A DNA stretch of 64,000 nucleotides from Colletes latitarsis (taxonomy: Eukaryota; Arthropoda; Insecta; Hymenoptera; Colletidae): the NCBI RefSeq assembly GCF_051014445.1, contig NC_135146.1, positions 1,860,001 to 1,924,000 on the forward strand, read 5' to 3'. Made by a program: the position numbers and the translations under genes. Every line of letters starts with the position of its first letter. Positions within the stretch are counted from its first letter, which is position 1. Under the pieces are notes generated by a model. The model was not told where the DNA came from. It saw nothing but the letters and a program-made list of their open reading frames with translations, and made no database searches. This document shows, piece by piece, positions 35,205-46,800 of the stretch.

Positions 35205-35855
35205 TGTGACCGTTCCCCCGTGGACGGCCCGATTCGAGGGGGACGCGGAGGAAGGCTGACGGTGCCGACTCAGTCGGTGGTCGAGGGTTCGCTGCGGTGA
35301 GTGACGAAGGCCGGGTTACTGTTTCAGGCGTATTTATTTCTACCTTAATCTTACAACACTTAGTCTATGTACACTTAGGGCTACGGAGGACGGCGCGGTG
35401 AACGGTCGGTCGCTCGAAGAGAGCGCCGCAAAGAGCGTTCAGGCGCTCGGCGGAGGGGAGAGGGCATACAGTACCCTACCTACGCTGCTACGAGGCCGCG
35501 ATATCTGTAGGGCCAGGGTAGGAAAGAAGGAGCGGTTCGACCCAGTATCCAGGGTTACGGTTGGTTCGGCGGATTGGTCGCGAGAGAGCTCCTCGCACTC
35601 TCGTGTTTGCAAAAAGTCGGAGCTCGTGTAGACCCGTATGGTGCGTACGTAATCTCTCGTCACTTGAACAGGCATCGACGAGCAAGACACGAGTCCGCCG
35701 AATCCGGCCGGTGGCCCGGTATTAATACTCGCGCGGCGCGTAATTAGCGGCGAGAAGTCGCGGACGCCTAGCGGCCGCGTGGGAAACCACCGAGCGCGGG
35801 AACTCGGCCGCGACGGTGCTTGGTTCGCGGTCCCGTGTCGGATATGCGCGTTACA
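35205..35855 (-). mobile_element. Gypsy-type solo LTR nested in BEL pol
   Basis: 651 bp, reading on the minus strand TGTAACGCGCATATCC ... GGTCACA (TG...CA). Flanks are CGAG (35201-35204) and CAAG (35856-35859), a 4-bp duplication with one mismatch; removing the insert and one duplication restores the pol frame exactly. A 4-bp duplication and a TGTAACG-type end suggest a Ty3/Gypsy element. There is no internal region. ORFs at 35398-35631 and 35439-35858 are inside it and not supported as genes. Confidence 0.75.
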
Positions 35856-35859
35856 CAAG

Positions 35860-37559
35860 TTAAAATCTCACCGATTATGGTGGTCAGGACCACAGTGGCT
35901 TCGAAAGAATCCCCAGGAGCGGCTCCATTCAGGTTACGTCACTGCTCCGGATGCTTCCGAGGAGGAAAGGGGCCAAACCATCAAAATCCTGACCGCTACC
36001 GCAGCTCCCTGGGAATTAGAACAACGATATTCCTCGCGGCCAAAACTTCACCGAGTCATCGCATATGTTAAGCGTTTCATCGACAATCTCCTAACGCAAG
36101 CGAGACAAAGGGATCCACTCACCCAACCCATTCCGTCACCCAAGGCGTCTCTCTCAATTTTGAGTCCCAATGAGATTCACTGGGCCGAAATGTTTTGGGT
36201 GCGGCACATCCAATCGAAGGTATTTCCGGTAGAAATGAATGCTCTCCGCAAAACTCACCTGGTGTCGAAATCGAGCCCACTCAAATCCTTGAACCCCTTC
36301 CTCGATTCGGACGGCTTGATTCGCGCAAGAGGCCGCCTGTCAAAGGCACGATTATTTGTAAAAGCCAAGACACCGATTATTTTAAAAGCTCATCCACTCT
36401 TAACACTCCTAATTACAGGCACTCATCGTCAACTCCTTCACGCCGGCCTCCAACTCACTCTCGCCTACCTCCGGAACCATTACTGGATCATCCGAGCGCG
36501 AACGACCATCCGAGCTGTCCTTTATCGGTGTGTAGCATGCACTCGTGAAAGGGCTGCCATTCCGCAGGAGCTCATGGGGTCCTTGCGGCTCCGCGGGTCG
36601 AACAAGTAGAACGGCCATTCACTCACACCGGTGTCGACTATGCAGGGCCGATTCAAGCCCGGACAACACCAGGCCGGGGTCATAAGTCTGCCAAAGCATA
36701 CATTGCGATCTTTGTTTGCTTGACAATTAAGGCGGTCTATATTGAGCTCGTAAGTAATTATAGTTCACAGGCCTTCATAGCAGCTTTCCATCGGTTTGTA
36801 TCTCGACGCGGCCTCCCAACCGCTATGTACTCCGATAACGGCACTACATTTCATGGCGCGAACCGCGAATTAGCTTTAGCCCACCAATCCGTCACGAGAG
36901 AACCAAATTTTAACAATTTCCTAGCGTCAAAAGGAATTTCATGGCATTTCTTACCTCCCAATGCACCGCACTTTGGAGGACCCTGGGAAGCTGCTGTGAA
37001 AAGCCTCAAATATCACCTGAAACGTACTATCGGGTCCCACACTCTAACCTTCGAGGAACTAGCAACGCTGCTCTGTCGGGTCGAAGCGTGTCATAACTCC
37101 AGGCCTCTTGGAAGCACGTCGGACAGCCTCGAGGAGTACTTGGTCTTAACACCGGGCCATTTCCTGATCGGGTCCCCTCTCGTGGCTCCACCTGAGCCCA
37201 GCGTCCTTAACATACAAGAAAACCGATTATCTCGCTGGCAACTTCTACAGAGACTCACGGAAAAATTGTGGAAATCGTGGCAGCAGGACTACTTACTCAC
37301 GCATTCCCAGCGCCCGAAATCGCGCACAGTCCAAAACCTCGCCAAAAAGGGCCAGCTTGTCCGGCTCCGCAATTCGAACCTCCCGCCGTGTAAATGGGAA
37401 CTCGGTCGCATCGTCGACTGCCATCCGGGAAGCGACGGTCTCGTCCGCGTCGTCTCTATTAAAACCGCACAATCCACGTATAAACGACCACTTGCGAAAG
37501 TGTGCTTTCTTCCCGTTCCGATTCACGCGGACAAGACGAACGAAACGGCTCTAAATTAA
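35860..37559 (+). pseudogene. Integrase part of pol, BEL/Pao element (one frameshift)
   Basis: Resumes with LKSHRLWWSGPQWL after the nested LTR. The integrase zinc-binding HHCC unit is visible as THRQLLHAG...CVAC (about 36421-36540). One nucleotide is missing near 36583 compared with the expected MGSLPAPRV reading, so the core continues in another frame: GVDYAGP (Asp 36636-36638), YSDNGTTFHG (Asp 36834-36836) and GGPWEAAVKSL (Glu 36987-36989), the full D,D,E triad. The C-terminal part has WELGRIVDCHPG..G.VRVV, as in BEL integrases, and stops at 37557-37559. The enzyme would insert the element cDNA; its catalytic residues remain although the gene is broken. Confidence 0.87.
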
Positions 37560-37738
37560 GCGTAATGGTTCTGTACTTTAGATGTAAGGCTATATAGATT
37601 TAAGTTAGATTGTAATGTACACGTACTTACTGCGTCGTCATGTGCACACTCATGTCCACACCAGTACATGTTGTCACTCACAACGATCTTACTGCACACT
37701 ACGATTGTTAAATTAGTTCATTCAACAGGGGGGCGGTG
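37560..37738 (+). promoter_or_regulatory. Non-coding tail and polypurine tract of BEL/Pao element
   Basis: About 180 bp between the integrase stop and the 3' LTR. The purine-rich AACAGGGGGGCGG (37725-37737) directly before the LTR is the likely plus-strand primer. No envelope-like ORF is seen. Confidence 0.65.
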
Positions 37739-38156
37739 TGCTCCGTTTCAACGAACGGAAAGTTCCACTGACGGTAGCGAGCATGCACGCGAGCTCATGG
37801 GCGATCGTGCTCGCGATTCGGCAAAAGTCGGAAATTTTCGGGTCACGCTCGACCGAGCCGGATCGCGGTGCGCGATCGCCGTTCAGATACAAAACCAATA
37901 GCAACCAATTAAGTGCGAACGGTGTGAACTTCAAAATTAATTTCAAATCGCTTGTTTTACCGAACTCTCACAGTTCTTTGTGGCGGGATTTATCAACTAA
38001 AACCATTTACGCCTCAATATATTGTTTCTGTTAATCCGGTGAAGTTCCGTGCTTTATAAAGTTACAACTTGTTATGAGTTCATTCTTCATTCTCCAAACC
38101 TCGCCGTCCAGTCCTTAACAAAAAAGGGCGAATCAGCTCTTATTCCAAACAGAACA
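37739..38156 (+). mobile_element. 3' LTR of BEL/Pao element
   Basis: 418 bp, TGCTCCGTTTCAACGAACGG to CCAAACAGAACA, aligned end to end with the 5' LTR. The second base of the start differs in context (TGTT versus TGCT), and the start could also be set two bases upstream. Followed by AGTAT. Confidence 0.88.
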
Positions 38157-38342
38157 AGTATGATAGAAAGCAAGCAGCAATCTAGTAAGCATACAATAAG
38201 TTAGAATGCAAGGAGGAGGCTAGTAAGTGAGCAGAAGCTAGTAGCAAGCAGTAAGCTAGTGAACAAGCAGTAAGTTAGTAAGCAAGCAGCGAGCTAGTAA
38301 GCTAGCAGGAATCTAGTAAGGAAGCAGCCTGCTCTTAAGCAA
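38157..38342. repeat. 19-bp satellite array, short block 8
   Basis: About 186 bp of satellite between the BEL element and copy C. It begins with the AGTAT duplication and ends TTAAGCAA at the copy C junction. Confidence 0.92.
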
Positions 38343-38567
38343 GGGCCTTGGCTTAGTCGCCCGGGCCGCGAGTATGGCGACTCTATAAAATCGCCCTCGA
38401 ATCCTAAGCTATGGTGCGCGGCGATGGGATGCATGGTTGGGGGAGAAGTCCCATTCACAACCGACCACCTCCGGGGGCACCTGCCGAACCCCCGGAGTAT
38501 TAGGCTTCCCCGGGTAAGACGGCTCTGCCCGAGTGGACCTTTTTTCCGACCTACGCGTGAGAAGTAA

Positions 38568-40415
38568 ATGGATTATCATAACAAATCGGCGTTGGGGCGG
38601 GTGATTGCGTGGAGGGAGGTCGAAGACGGCGTTGGGGCTAGGGTGACGGCGCTCGCGCCTCACTGAGCGCCTAGCCCGGCTTCGTGCAGGGCGGAGGAGG
38701 ACAACGAGACTGCGTCAGTCTCATCCTTCTCCTCCGCCAGGAGCCACATAGGCTCCAAGAGGGAGCGGACGGGGCAGGCCGTTTTCGGAGTGGGTAGGGC
38801 AATGAGCCCGGTGGTAATGGTGAGTTGCCTCAGGGACGAGGTAACCGAGGAGATTTTCGAGAGGATATCCTCGTCTCTGAGGCGCGTGGAGAAGGTGGCC
38901 GCATCCTGTTCCTTTAAGGGGCAGAAGAGGGGCGGCGCAGAGGCCCTGAGAGAGGCTGTCCAAAAGATGAGAGAGGCGGCGCAGGAGCTAAGCGGACGGA
39001 ACGCCCGTCAGCAGCTCCTGTTGGAGGAGGAGTGACGGGGGAGGAGGACAGCAGAGGCGTGCTGGGAAGGCGCGGCCCTCCCTCCAATCCTCCCGCCTCC
39101 TCCGCCGCGTGCCCCGGTGATGCCAAATAAGCGAGCTACGGCGGCGGTGGTGCGAGGCTCTAGAGGCTCTTCCGCCCGCACTCCGTCCGCGCAGAGTTCC
39201 CCGTTCTCCTCAGAGGACGAACTTCAGAGGAAGATTGGGGAAATGATTGACCGGAGCTGGTCGCCTTCCGGGATGTGTTCCTCCCCGGTAGAGCGATCAG
39301 CAGGAAGGCGGTGCCCCCCGACCAATACCGGTACAATCGGGGAGGGCGCAGGTGGGGGGAGCGAATGCTTCGCCCACCGTGGTCGTTCCGGGGCCTTGGG
39401 TCGCGGTCTCCAAGGGGGCCAGACTTCCCGCGGTCCTGGATCAGACGCCATCCATGGCACCGTCCCAAGGGGGGGGGGGTGTCCTGGAGCGAGGTGGTTG
39501 GGCGGAAGGCGAGGAGAGCGGCGAGGAAGGCCTCGCAGCCTCAACCTCCGCCATCGCCGCACGCGGCCAAAGTAAAGGCCGCGAAGACGCGACCTGGGCG
39601 CCCCCCCCAAAACGGCACCGGTGGCGCTGACCGTCGCGCAGAGTGGCGACCTGACCCTCGCGGCGGCGATGCAGCTCGCCAGGAAGAAAATCTTCCTGGA
39701 GGAGCTTGGCATCGCTTCCGTGAGGGCGAAGAGGGCGGTGACCGGGGGTCACCTGCTGGAGATCCCCGGACCGGAGGGCGGGGAGATGGCGGACAGACTC
39801 GCACAGAGGCTCCGGAAGCAGCTGGGCGAGCGAGGTGTCCGGTTCGCCAGTTCCACGAAGCGCACGGAGATGCGCGTTTGTGGGCTGGAAGACTCGGTCA
39901 CAGCGCAGGAGGTGTCTCATGCACTAGCGAGGGCGGGGGACAGTCCCGAAGGAGACGTGCGGGTCGGAGAGATCCTGCCTGGGGTCGGTGTGGGCCCGGT
40001 GCCCCCTCACAGCTGTCTGCATAGTGGCGGAATCCGGGAGGGTTTTTAGTAGGATGGGTTTCGGCGCGAGTGGAGATACTCGCGTCGCGCCCACTCCAGT
40101 GTCACCGCTGCCTCGAGTTGGAGCACGTGAAGCAGTGGTGCACCTCGCCGGTGGACAGCAGCGGTCAGTGTTTCCGCTGCGGAGCGAAAGACCACCGCGC
40201 GAGCCAGTGCTCGGCGGCCCCCCCGCTGCCCGCTATGTGCGGACATGGGGAGGCCGGCAGATCACAGGGTGGGGAGCAAAAAGTGCTCCCGGAAGAAAAA
40301 GGGGAATCGGCCCTCTCCGGTTCAGGCTCCGCGGTTGGTGGCATCGTCCACAATGGAGGTGGACGGTGCCCCGGGGACGGACTGCCGGGAGGAGGCTGGG
40401 GCGGCCACTAAGTAA
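38568..40415 (+). pseudogene. ORF1 of R1-clade copy C (degenerate)
   Basis: Starts at ATG 38568 like its homologues (MDYHNKS), but TGA 38664-38666 replaces a serine codon and TGA 39033-39035 replaces an arginine codon (CGA to TGA). Several later indels shift the frame. The coiled-coil-like part (38790-39030) and the conserved pre-knuckle core (about 39621-39900) are still legible, as are two zinc knuckles CHRCLELEHVKQWC and CFRCGAKDHRASQC (about 40100-40215). The third is altered. The ORF1 stop TAA overlaps the ORF2 ATG at 40413-40417 as in the other copies. Confidence 0.83.
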
Positions 40416-43377
40416 TGCCGCCCCGTCTCCTCCTCCAGGGCAACCTCACCACTGCCGCGCGGCACAGGACATGATGTCCCAAGTCTTCGCGGAATGGGGA
40501 GTTGGCCTGACGGTCGCCGCCGAGCCGTACCTGTCCTTGATCACCCTCATTGGGTGGGGGACGCGGACAGCTTGGTGGCGGCGGAATGGGTAGGAGGCGA
40601 CGGGTCCGCGCCTTTCTCCATCCTGGAGCGCGGTCGGGACGTCGTCGCCGTGGACTGAGGGGGAGTCTTCGTGGTGGGGTGCTACATCTCGCCCCGCAGC
40701 GGCCACGCCGCGTTCGAGCAGTACCTGACCGAGGTCGCGGCATGCGTGCATCGTTGCGCGGCCAGGCCGGTGCTGGTCTTGGGGGACTTTAACGCCAAGT
40801 CGGTGGCATGGGGATCCCCCAGGACCTCCGTTCGCGGTTGGATCCTGGGCGACTGGGCGGCCAGGCTCGACCTACGGCTACTGAACCGGGTATCGGAGCA
40901 CACGTGCGTGCGGCGATATGGGGGGTCCATCGTGGATGTTGGATTCGCGACCCCCAACGCCGTGCGCATGGTGTCGGGAAGGCAGGTGGTTGGGGGGGGG
41001 GGGGGGGGGAGCAGAGACACTCTCGGACCACCGGTATATTCGGATGGAGGTCCGCCCCCGAATGTACATCCCGACACCACCGCCCGGATGGCGCCCCACC
41101 GCGCCGCTGGGCTCTCCGGCGCCTGGGCAAGGACGCTATGATGGCAGGTGATCTCGCAGGGGGCGGCCGAGTTGCCGAGTATAGAGGAGGAGGTCGCCCG
41201 TCTCGGGAGATTAGTCGCAAATATTTGCGACCCGGCGATGCCCCAGGTCGGGCGGGCTTCTCCTCGCCGGGCGGTGTACTGGTGGTCGGCCGCGTCGTCT
41301 ACGAAGAGACGATGGCGTGGTGCGAGCGAGGGCAGATGACCTGTATGAGTCATACTGTACGGCTCGGGTTTCTCTGCAGGTCGCCACCAAACGGGCCAAA
41401 ACCCGGGCATCGAAGGAGCTCCTCCAGACCCTCGATGACGATCCTTAGGGGCGCCCGTATAAGGTGGTGCTAAATAAGCTCCGCCCGATGGCGCCCCCCG
41501 TCACAGAGGGTATTGAACCCCGGCTGCTGGAGGACGTGGTCAATACTCTCTTTCCAATTGGGGAGGGAGGATCACGTCCTCCCGCGGCGTCGGCGTCCAA
41601 ATTGAGTGGGTAGCCGAGCTGGGGGTCACGCAGTGGGAGCTGGCCACGGCCATCAAACGGCTCGGGGCGCGTAAGACGGCCCCGGGGCCGGATGGTGTGC
41701 CCGGCCGGGTTTGGGTTTTGACCCTGTGCGTACTTGGGGCCGACCTCTGGCGGTTGTTTGACCGATGCCTGAGGGACGGGCGATTCCCCTCTAGTTGGAA
41801 AGTGGCGAGGATGTTCCTCCTCCGGAAGGCGGGTTGGCCCGCAGAGTTTCCCGCCGCATACCGGCCCATCTATCTCTTCGACGAGATGGGCAAGCTCTTC
41901 GAGCGCCTGATTGCTGCCCGCCTCGTCGAGCACCAGTCGCGGGGTGCCCCCGGCCTGGCCGACTGCCAGTACGATTTCCGGGAGGGTCGATCGACGATCG
42001 ACGCGATAGGTCGCGTCAGGGCCCTCTCGGAGTCGGCCGTCTCCCGGGGAGGGGTGGCTTTGGCAGTATCCTTGGATATTGCTAACGCCTTTAACACCCT
42101 TCCCTGGGAAGAGATAAGGAGGGGTCTCGAATATCATCGGGTCCCACCTTATCTCAGGGCAGTCGTCGGGGATTATCTCCGCTGGAGGTGAATCGAGTAT
42201 CCGGGCCGGGATGGAGATATGCGGAGGGAGGTGTACTGCGGTGTTCCCCAGGGGTCGGTCCTCGGGCCACTCCTGTGGCACGTCGCGTACGATAAGGTGT
42301 TGCGGGCCGAACTCCCTGAAGGCGTCAGCGCCGTGTGTTATGCAGATGACACACTGGTGCTGGCCGTCGGGGCGCACTGAGGGAGGGCCAAGCGCCTCGC
42401 GGAGCTGAGGGCGCAGCGCGTCGTCGGCCGGATCAGGGAGATGGGGATGAAGGTGGCGGTCCATAAGACCGAGGTGATAGCGTTCCGTTTACCTCGGCAG
42501 GATCTGCCACCCCCACCCCCTTATGCAGGTGGGTGTGGCTGATATCGAGGTGAAGCCCCACATGAGGTATCTGTGGTTAATCCTCGATAGTCACTAGCGC
42601 TTCGAGGAGCATTTTCGCTGCCTGGCCCCCCGGTTGGAGAGGATGGTCGCGGCTTTAGGCCAAATCCTACCCAATCTGGGGGGCCCGGCGGGACGAGTTC
42701 GCCGGCTCTATGTGGCAGTGGTGCAGTCGGTAGACCTTTACGGGGCCCCCGTCTGGGCGGACGACCTGGCGGCCTCATGGCGCAGCATGACGATGCTGCG
42801 TCGGGTGCAGAGACGGATGGCGCTGGGGGACGTCCGTGGGTACCGCACCGTGTCGCATGAGGCGGCGACGGTTCTTGCGGGGATGCCGGCCATGGACCTC
42901 CTCGTGCGGTCGCACGCGGTGCTGTATCGTCACCGCGTCGACCATCGCGCGGGGGTGGGGGCAGTCCCGGGAGTGCAGGAATCTGCTTGGGACGATTTGA
43001 AGCGCCAGGCCCGGCAGTTCGTGCTGCTCGCGTGGCAGGAGCCGACGGCGCACTGCTGCCATTGTGACGCTGAGCAGGACACGGCTGAACATAACAATAA
43101 CCTCGAGGTGTGCCCTGCGTGGGAGGGGGAGCGCCGTGTCCTGGTCAGCGTCATCGGGCGGGATGTCTCGCTGCCGGGCATGGTGCGCGCCACGCTCGGC
43201 AGCGAGGGGAAGTGGAGGGCCGTGGCCTCCTTCTGCGAGAGCGTAATGTTGCAGAAGGAGGCCGCCAGCAGGGAACGCGAGCTTCAGCGGCGTGGTGAGG
43301 CTCGCGCACGTGTGGCGCCAAGAGGGCGTCGTCCAGGCGCCGGGAATCGTGGGCGGCCCCCGCCGCGTGGCGGATAA
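40415..43377 (+). pseudogene. ORF2 of R1-clade copy C (degenerate)
   Basis: A one-base deletion shifts the frame within the first 12 codons. Endonuclease motifs GDFNAKSVAWG (near 40785) and the reverse transcriptase motifs SLDIANAF (near 42075), CGVPQGSVLGP and YADD (near 42343) survive in separate frames. Stops TGA 42378-42380 and TAG 42595-42597 stand at tryptophan codons and are shared with copy A. An in-frame loss of 162 bp lies between two AGGAGC repeats (copy A 14306 and 14468), removing 54 residues before the zinc finger. The finger itself carries a 6-base insertion near 43094. A run of 18 G at 40992-41009 replaces a short G run. The gene is long dead. Confidence 0.85.
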
Positions 43378-43890
43378 ACCTGGCTGGGAGGCGGTTCCAG
43401 AAGGGAGCCTCCTCCAGGCACGAGGCGCAGAGCCGGACCGGATGGGGGTGGAAGTGTTACCCCAATTCCGGACCATCTCATCAGGAGGCACCCTCGGTGG
43501 CATGGTGCGGCCACGAGCCACAAGCCGCCGAGAGGTACAAATGGAGTTGCGTGCGGTTCCGAGTTGGGGCTCGCCGCCGCCACTGACCGCGGCCCCGAGA
43601 TGGATGGCGGCGGGACGGAGTGGTCTCGTCCTGCCGCCATGCGATAGTGTGACTGCCGGGGGGAACCATTTGTCTCACCGTGGATGGGTGCACAGCACAG
43701 GTACGGGGAGGATACCGGAAGTATGCATCGAGCGATTCCCGGTATCCTCCCAAATCGTGCGGAAGGCTCTCCGTGGGGTTTTTAGTGGGTAGGTCACGCG
43801 CCCGTCATTCCACGGACGGGGCGAATCCCACACACACACCTGCCGCCCCCCAAAGAGATGGGAGGGAGCCTTACGAACATTTTTCCTACG
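43378..43890 (+). other. 3' UTR of copy C with conserved hairpin
   Basis: Diverged from copies A and B over most of its length, yet the 13-bp stem (43706-43718 with 43739-43751) is perfectly kept while its loop has changes. An 8-base A tail (43891-43898) follows. Confidence 0.72.
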
Positions 43891-43898
43891 AAAAAAAA

Positions 43899-46800
43899 GG
43901 CTAGTAAAGAAGCAGTATGCTAGTAAGATAAAAGCAAGCTAGTAAGCAAGGAGCAGGCTAGTAAAAAAGCAATTAGCTAGTAATAATGCAGAAAGCTGGT
44001 AAGAAAGCACGTAGCTAGTAAGGAAATAGTAAGCTAGTAAGCAAGCAGAGAGTTAATAAGGGAGCTGGGAGCTACCAAGGAAGCATTATGCTAGAAAGTA
44101 AGCAATAAGATAGTAAGCAACCAGTAAGCCAGTAAGCAAGCAGTAAGTTGGTAAGAAAGCAGTTAGTTACTAAGCAAGTAGTAAGCTAGTAAGGAAGCAG
44201 TAAGATAGTAAGCAAGCGTTGAGCTAGTCAGCGAGGAGGAAGCTAGTAAGGAAGCAGTAAGTTAGTAAGCATGCAGTAAGCCAGTAAGCAACCAGTATGC
44301 TAGTAAGCAGGGAGCAAGCAGGCATGAAAGCAATTAGCTTATAAGCAAGAAGTAAGCTAGTATGCTAGCAGAGAGCAAGTAAGCGAGGAGGAAGCTAATA
44401 AGGGAGCTGGGAGCTACCAAGGAAGCATTATGCTGGAAAGCAAGCAGTAAGCTAGTAAGCAACAAGTAAGATAGTATGCAAGCAGCACGCTAGTAAGAAA
44501 ACTGTTAGCTAGTACGAAACCAGTAAGTTAAGAAGGAAACAGTTAGCTAGTAAGCAAGCAGTAAGCTGGAATGAAAGCAATTAGCATGTAAGCAAGTAAC
44601 AAGCTAGAAAGCAAGCACTATGCTAGAAAGCAAGCAGCAGGCTAGTAAGAAAGCAGTTAGCTATTATGCAATCAGTATGTTAGCAAGCAAGCTGTAAGCT
44701 AGATAGCAGGCTGTGTGCTAGTAAGCGAGCAGTGAACTAGTAAGCAAGAATTAAGCTAGAAAGCAAGTAGTAAGCTAGTAAGCATTGCAGTGAGCTAGTA
44801 AGCGAGCTGGGAGCTAGTAAGGAAGCAGTATGCCAGAAACCAAGCATCAAGCTAGCAAGCAAGCAGTAAGCTAGTAAGCATCCAGTAAGCTAGTAAGCGA
44901 GCAGGAAGCTAGTAAGGAAGCAGTATGCTAGTAAGCATGCAGTTAGCTAGTGAGCAACCAGTTAGCTAGTAAGCAAGCAGGAAGCTAGTAAGCAAGCAGT
45001 AAGCTGGTAGGAAAGCAGTTAGCTAGTAGGCAAGTAGCAAGCTGGTAAGCATGCAGTAAGTTAGTAAGCATGCAGTGAGCTAGTAAGCGAGGAGGATGCT
45101 AGTAAGGGAGCTGTATGCTAATAAGCAAGCAGTGAGCTGGTATGAAAGAAATTAGCTTGTAAGCCAGCAGTAAGCTAGTACACAAGCAGTGAGCTAGTAA
45201 GCTAACACGAAGCTAGTAAGGAAGCAGTATGTTAGTAACAAAGCAGTAAGCTAGTATGCAAGAAGTAAACTGGAATGAAAGCTATTAGCTTGTGAGCAAG
45301 CAGTAAGCTAGTAACAAAGCAGTATGCTAGTAAGCACGCAGTAAGCTAGTAAGCAAGCGGTAAGCTACTAAGCAAGCAGTGAGCTAGTAAGCGTGCAGTA
45401 TGCTAGAAAGCAAACAGCAAGCTGGCAGGAAAGTAGCTAGCTAATGTGCAGAAAGTGTGCTACTAAGCAAGCAGTAAGCTAGTAACAAAGAGTAAGTTAC
45501 TAACATAGCAGTGAGCTAGTAAGCAAACAGGAAGCTACTAAGGAAGCGTTCGGCTAGTAAGAGGGCAGTAAGTTAGGAAGGAAGCAGGAATGTAGTAAGA
45601 AAGCAGTTCGGTAGTAAGCAAGCAGTAAGCTAGTGAGCGAGCAGTATGCTAGTAAGCAAGCAGTATGCTAGAAAGCAAGTACTATGCTCCTAACAAAGCT
45701 GTATGTTAGTAGCAAAGCAATAAGTTTGTAACAAAGCAGTAAGCTAGTAAAGAAGGAGTAAGTTACTAACAAACCGGTGAGCTAGTAAGCAAGCAGCAAG
45801 CTATTAATCTAGCAGTAAGCTGGAAAGCAAGCAACAGGCTAGCAAGAAAGTAGTTAGCTATTGAGCAAGCAGTAAGCCAGTAAGCAAGCAGTAAGATAGT
45901 AAGCATGCAGTGAGGAAGGAAGCAGTCTGCTAGTATGCAAGCAGTAAGCTACTAAGCTTGCTGTAAGTTGGTAAGAAAGCAGTTAGCTAGTAAGAGGCCA
46001 GTGTGCTAGTAAGGAAGCAGTATGCTAGTAAGCTGGCATAAAGCTAGTATGCTACCTGTAAGATAGTAAACAAGCTGTATGCTAGTAAGCATGCAGTGAG
46101 CCAGTAAGCGATCAACTGCCTAGTTAGGAAGCGGTTAAGTAGTAAAAAAGCAGTATGTTTGTAAGCAGGCCAGTATGCTACTACGGAAGCAGTAAGCTAG
46201 TAACCAGGCAGTATACTAGTAAGCACGCATTGGGCCAGTAAGCGAGCAGAATGCAAGTAAGGATGCAGTATGGTAGTAAGCAACAAGTAAGCTAGTACAC
46301 AACAAGTAAACTAGTATGCAAGCAGCAGGCTAGTAAGGAAGCAATTATCTAGAATGGAACCAGTGTGCTAGTAAGCAAGCAGTAAGCTAGTAAGTAAGTA
46401 GTAAGCTTGAACGCAAGCAGCAGGCTTGTAAGCATGCAGTAAGAGAGTATGGTAGCAGTAAGCTAGTAAGCAAGCAGTGAGCTAGTAAGCGAGGAAGAAT
46501 CTAGTAAGCAAGCCATAGGCGCGTAAGCTAGCAGTAAGCTAGTAACGAAGCAGTGAGCTTGTAAGCGAGCAGTAAGCTAGTAAGCGAGCCGGAAGCTAGT
46601 AAGGAAGCAGTGTGCTGGTAAGCAAGCAGTAACCCAGTAAGATGCCAGTAAGACAGTAAGCATGCAGTGAGCTAGTAAGGATGCAGAGAGCTAGCAAGCG
46701 AGGAGGAAGCCAGTAAGGAAACATTTTGATAGCAAGAATGCAGTATGCTAGCAAGCAAGCTGTAAGCTAGAAAGCGAGCAGCAGGTTGGTAAGGAGGCTG

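Larger units (their letters stand above)
31200..38156 (+). mobile_element. BEL/Pao LTR retrotransposon, both LTRs present, inactive
   Basis: A 6,957-bp element (about 6.3 kb without the nested LTR) with two 418-bp LTRs, primer-binding site, gag-protease-reverse transcriptase-RNase H-integrase in BEL order, a purine tract and perfect AGTAT duplications at 31195-31199 and 38157-38161. A Gypsy-type solo LTR interrupts pol at 35205-35855. Decay includes an early stop in gag, a frameshift and stops in reverse transcriptase, and a frameshift before the integrase core. The two LTRs differ at a few dozen positions by eye, so the insertion is not recent. Its LTRs are unrelated to the 1.2-1.9-kb LTR family elsewhere in the window. 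Confidence 0.93.
38343..43898 (+). mobile_element. R1-clade non-LTR retrotransposon, copy C (old, degenerate)
   Basis: Same organisation as copy A but missing about the first 155 bp of the 5' UTR and much more diverged throughout. The 3' end has the conserved hairpin and a short tail of 8 A. The left flank ends TTAAGCAA and the right resumes GGCTAGTAAAG; no clear target duplication is visible, and the satellite phase shifts by about 7 bases. It carries many frameshifts and stops in both ORFs. Confidence 0.88.

Noticed and set aside
40992..41009. The run of 18 G in copy C as a functional G-rich element.
   Set aside because: It replaces a short G run of the coding sequence in a dead copy; homopolymer expansion or sequencing error is enough.
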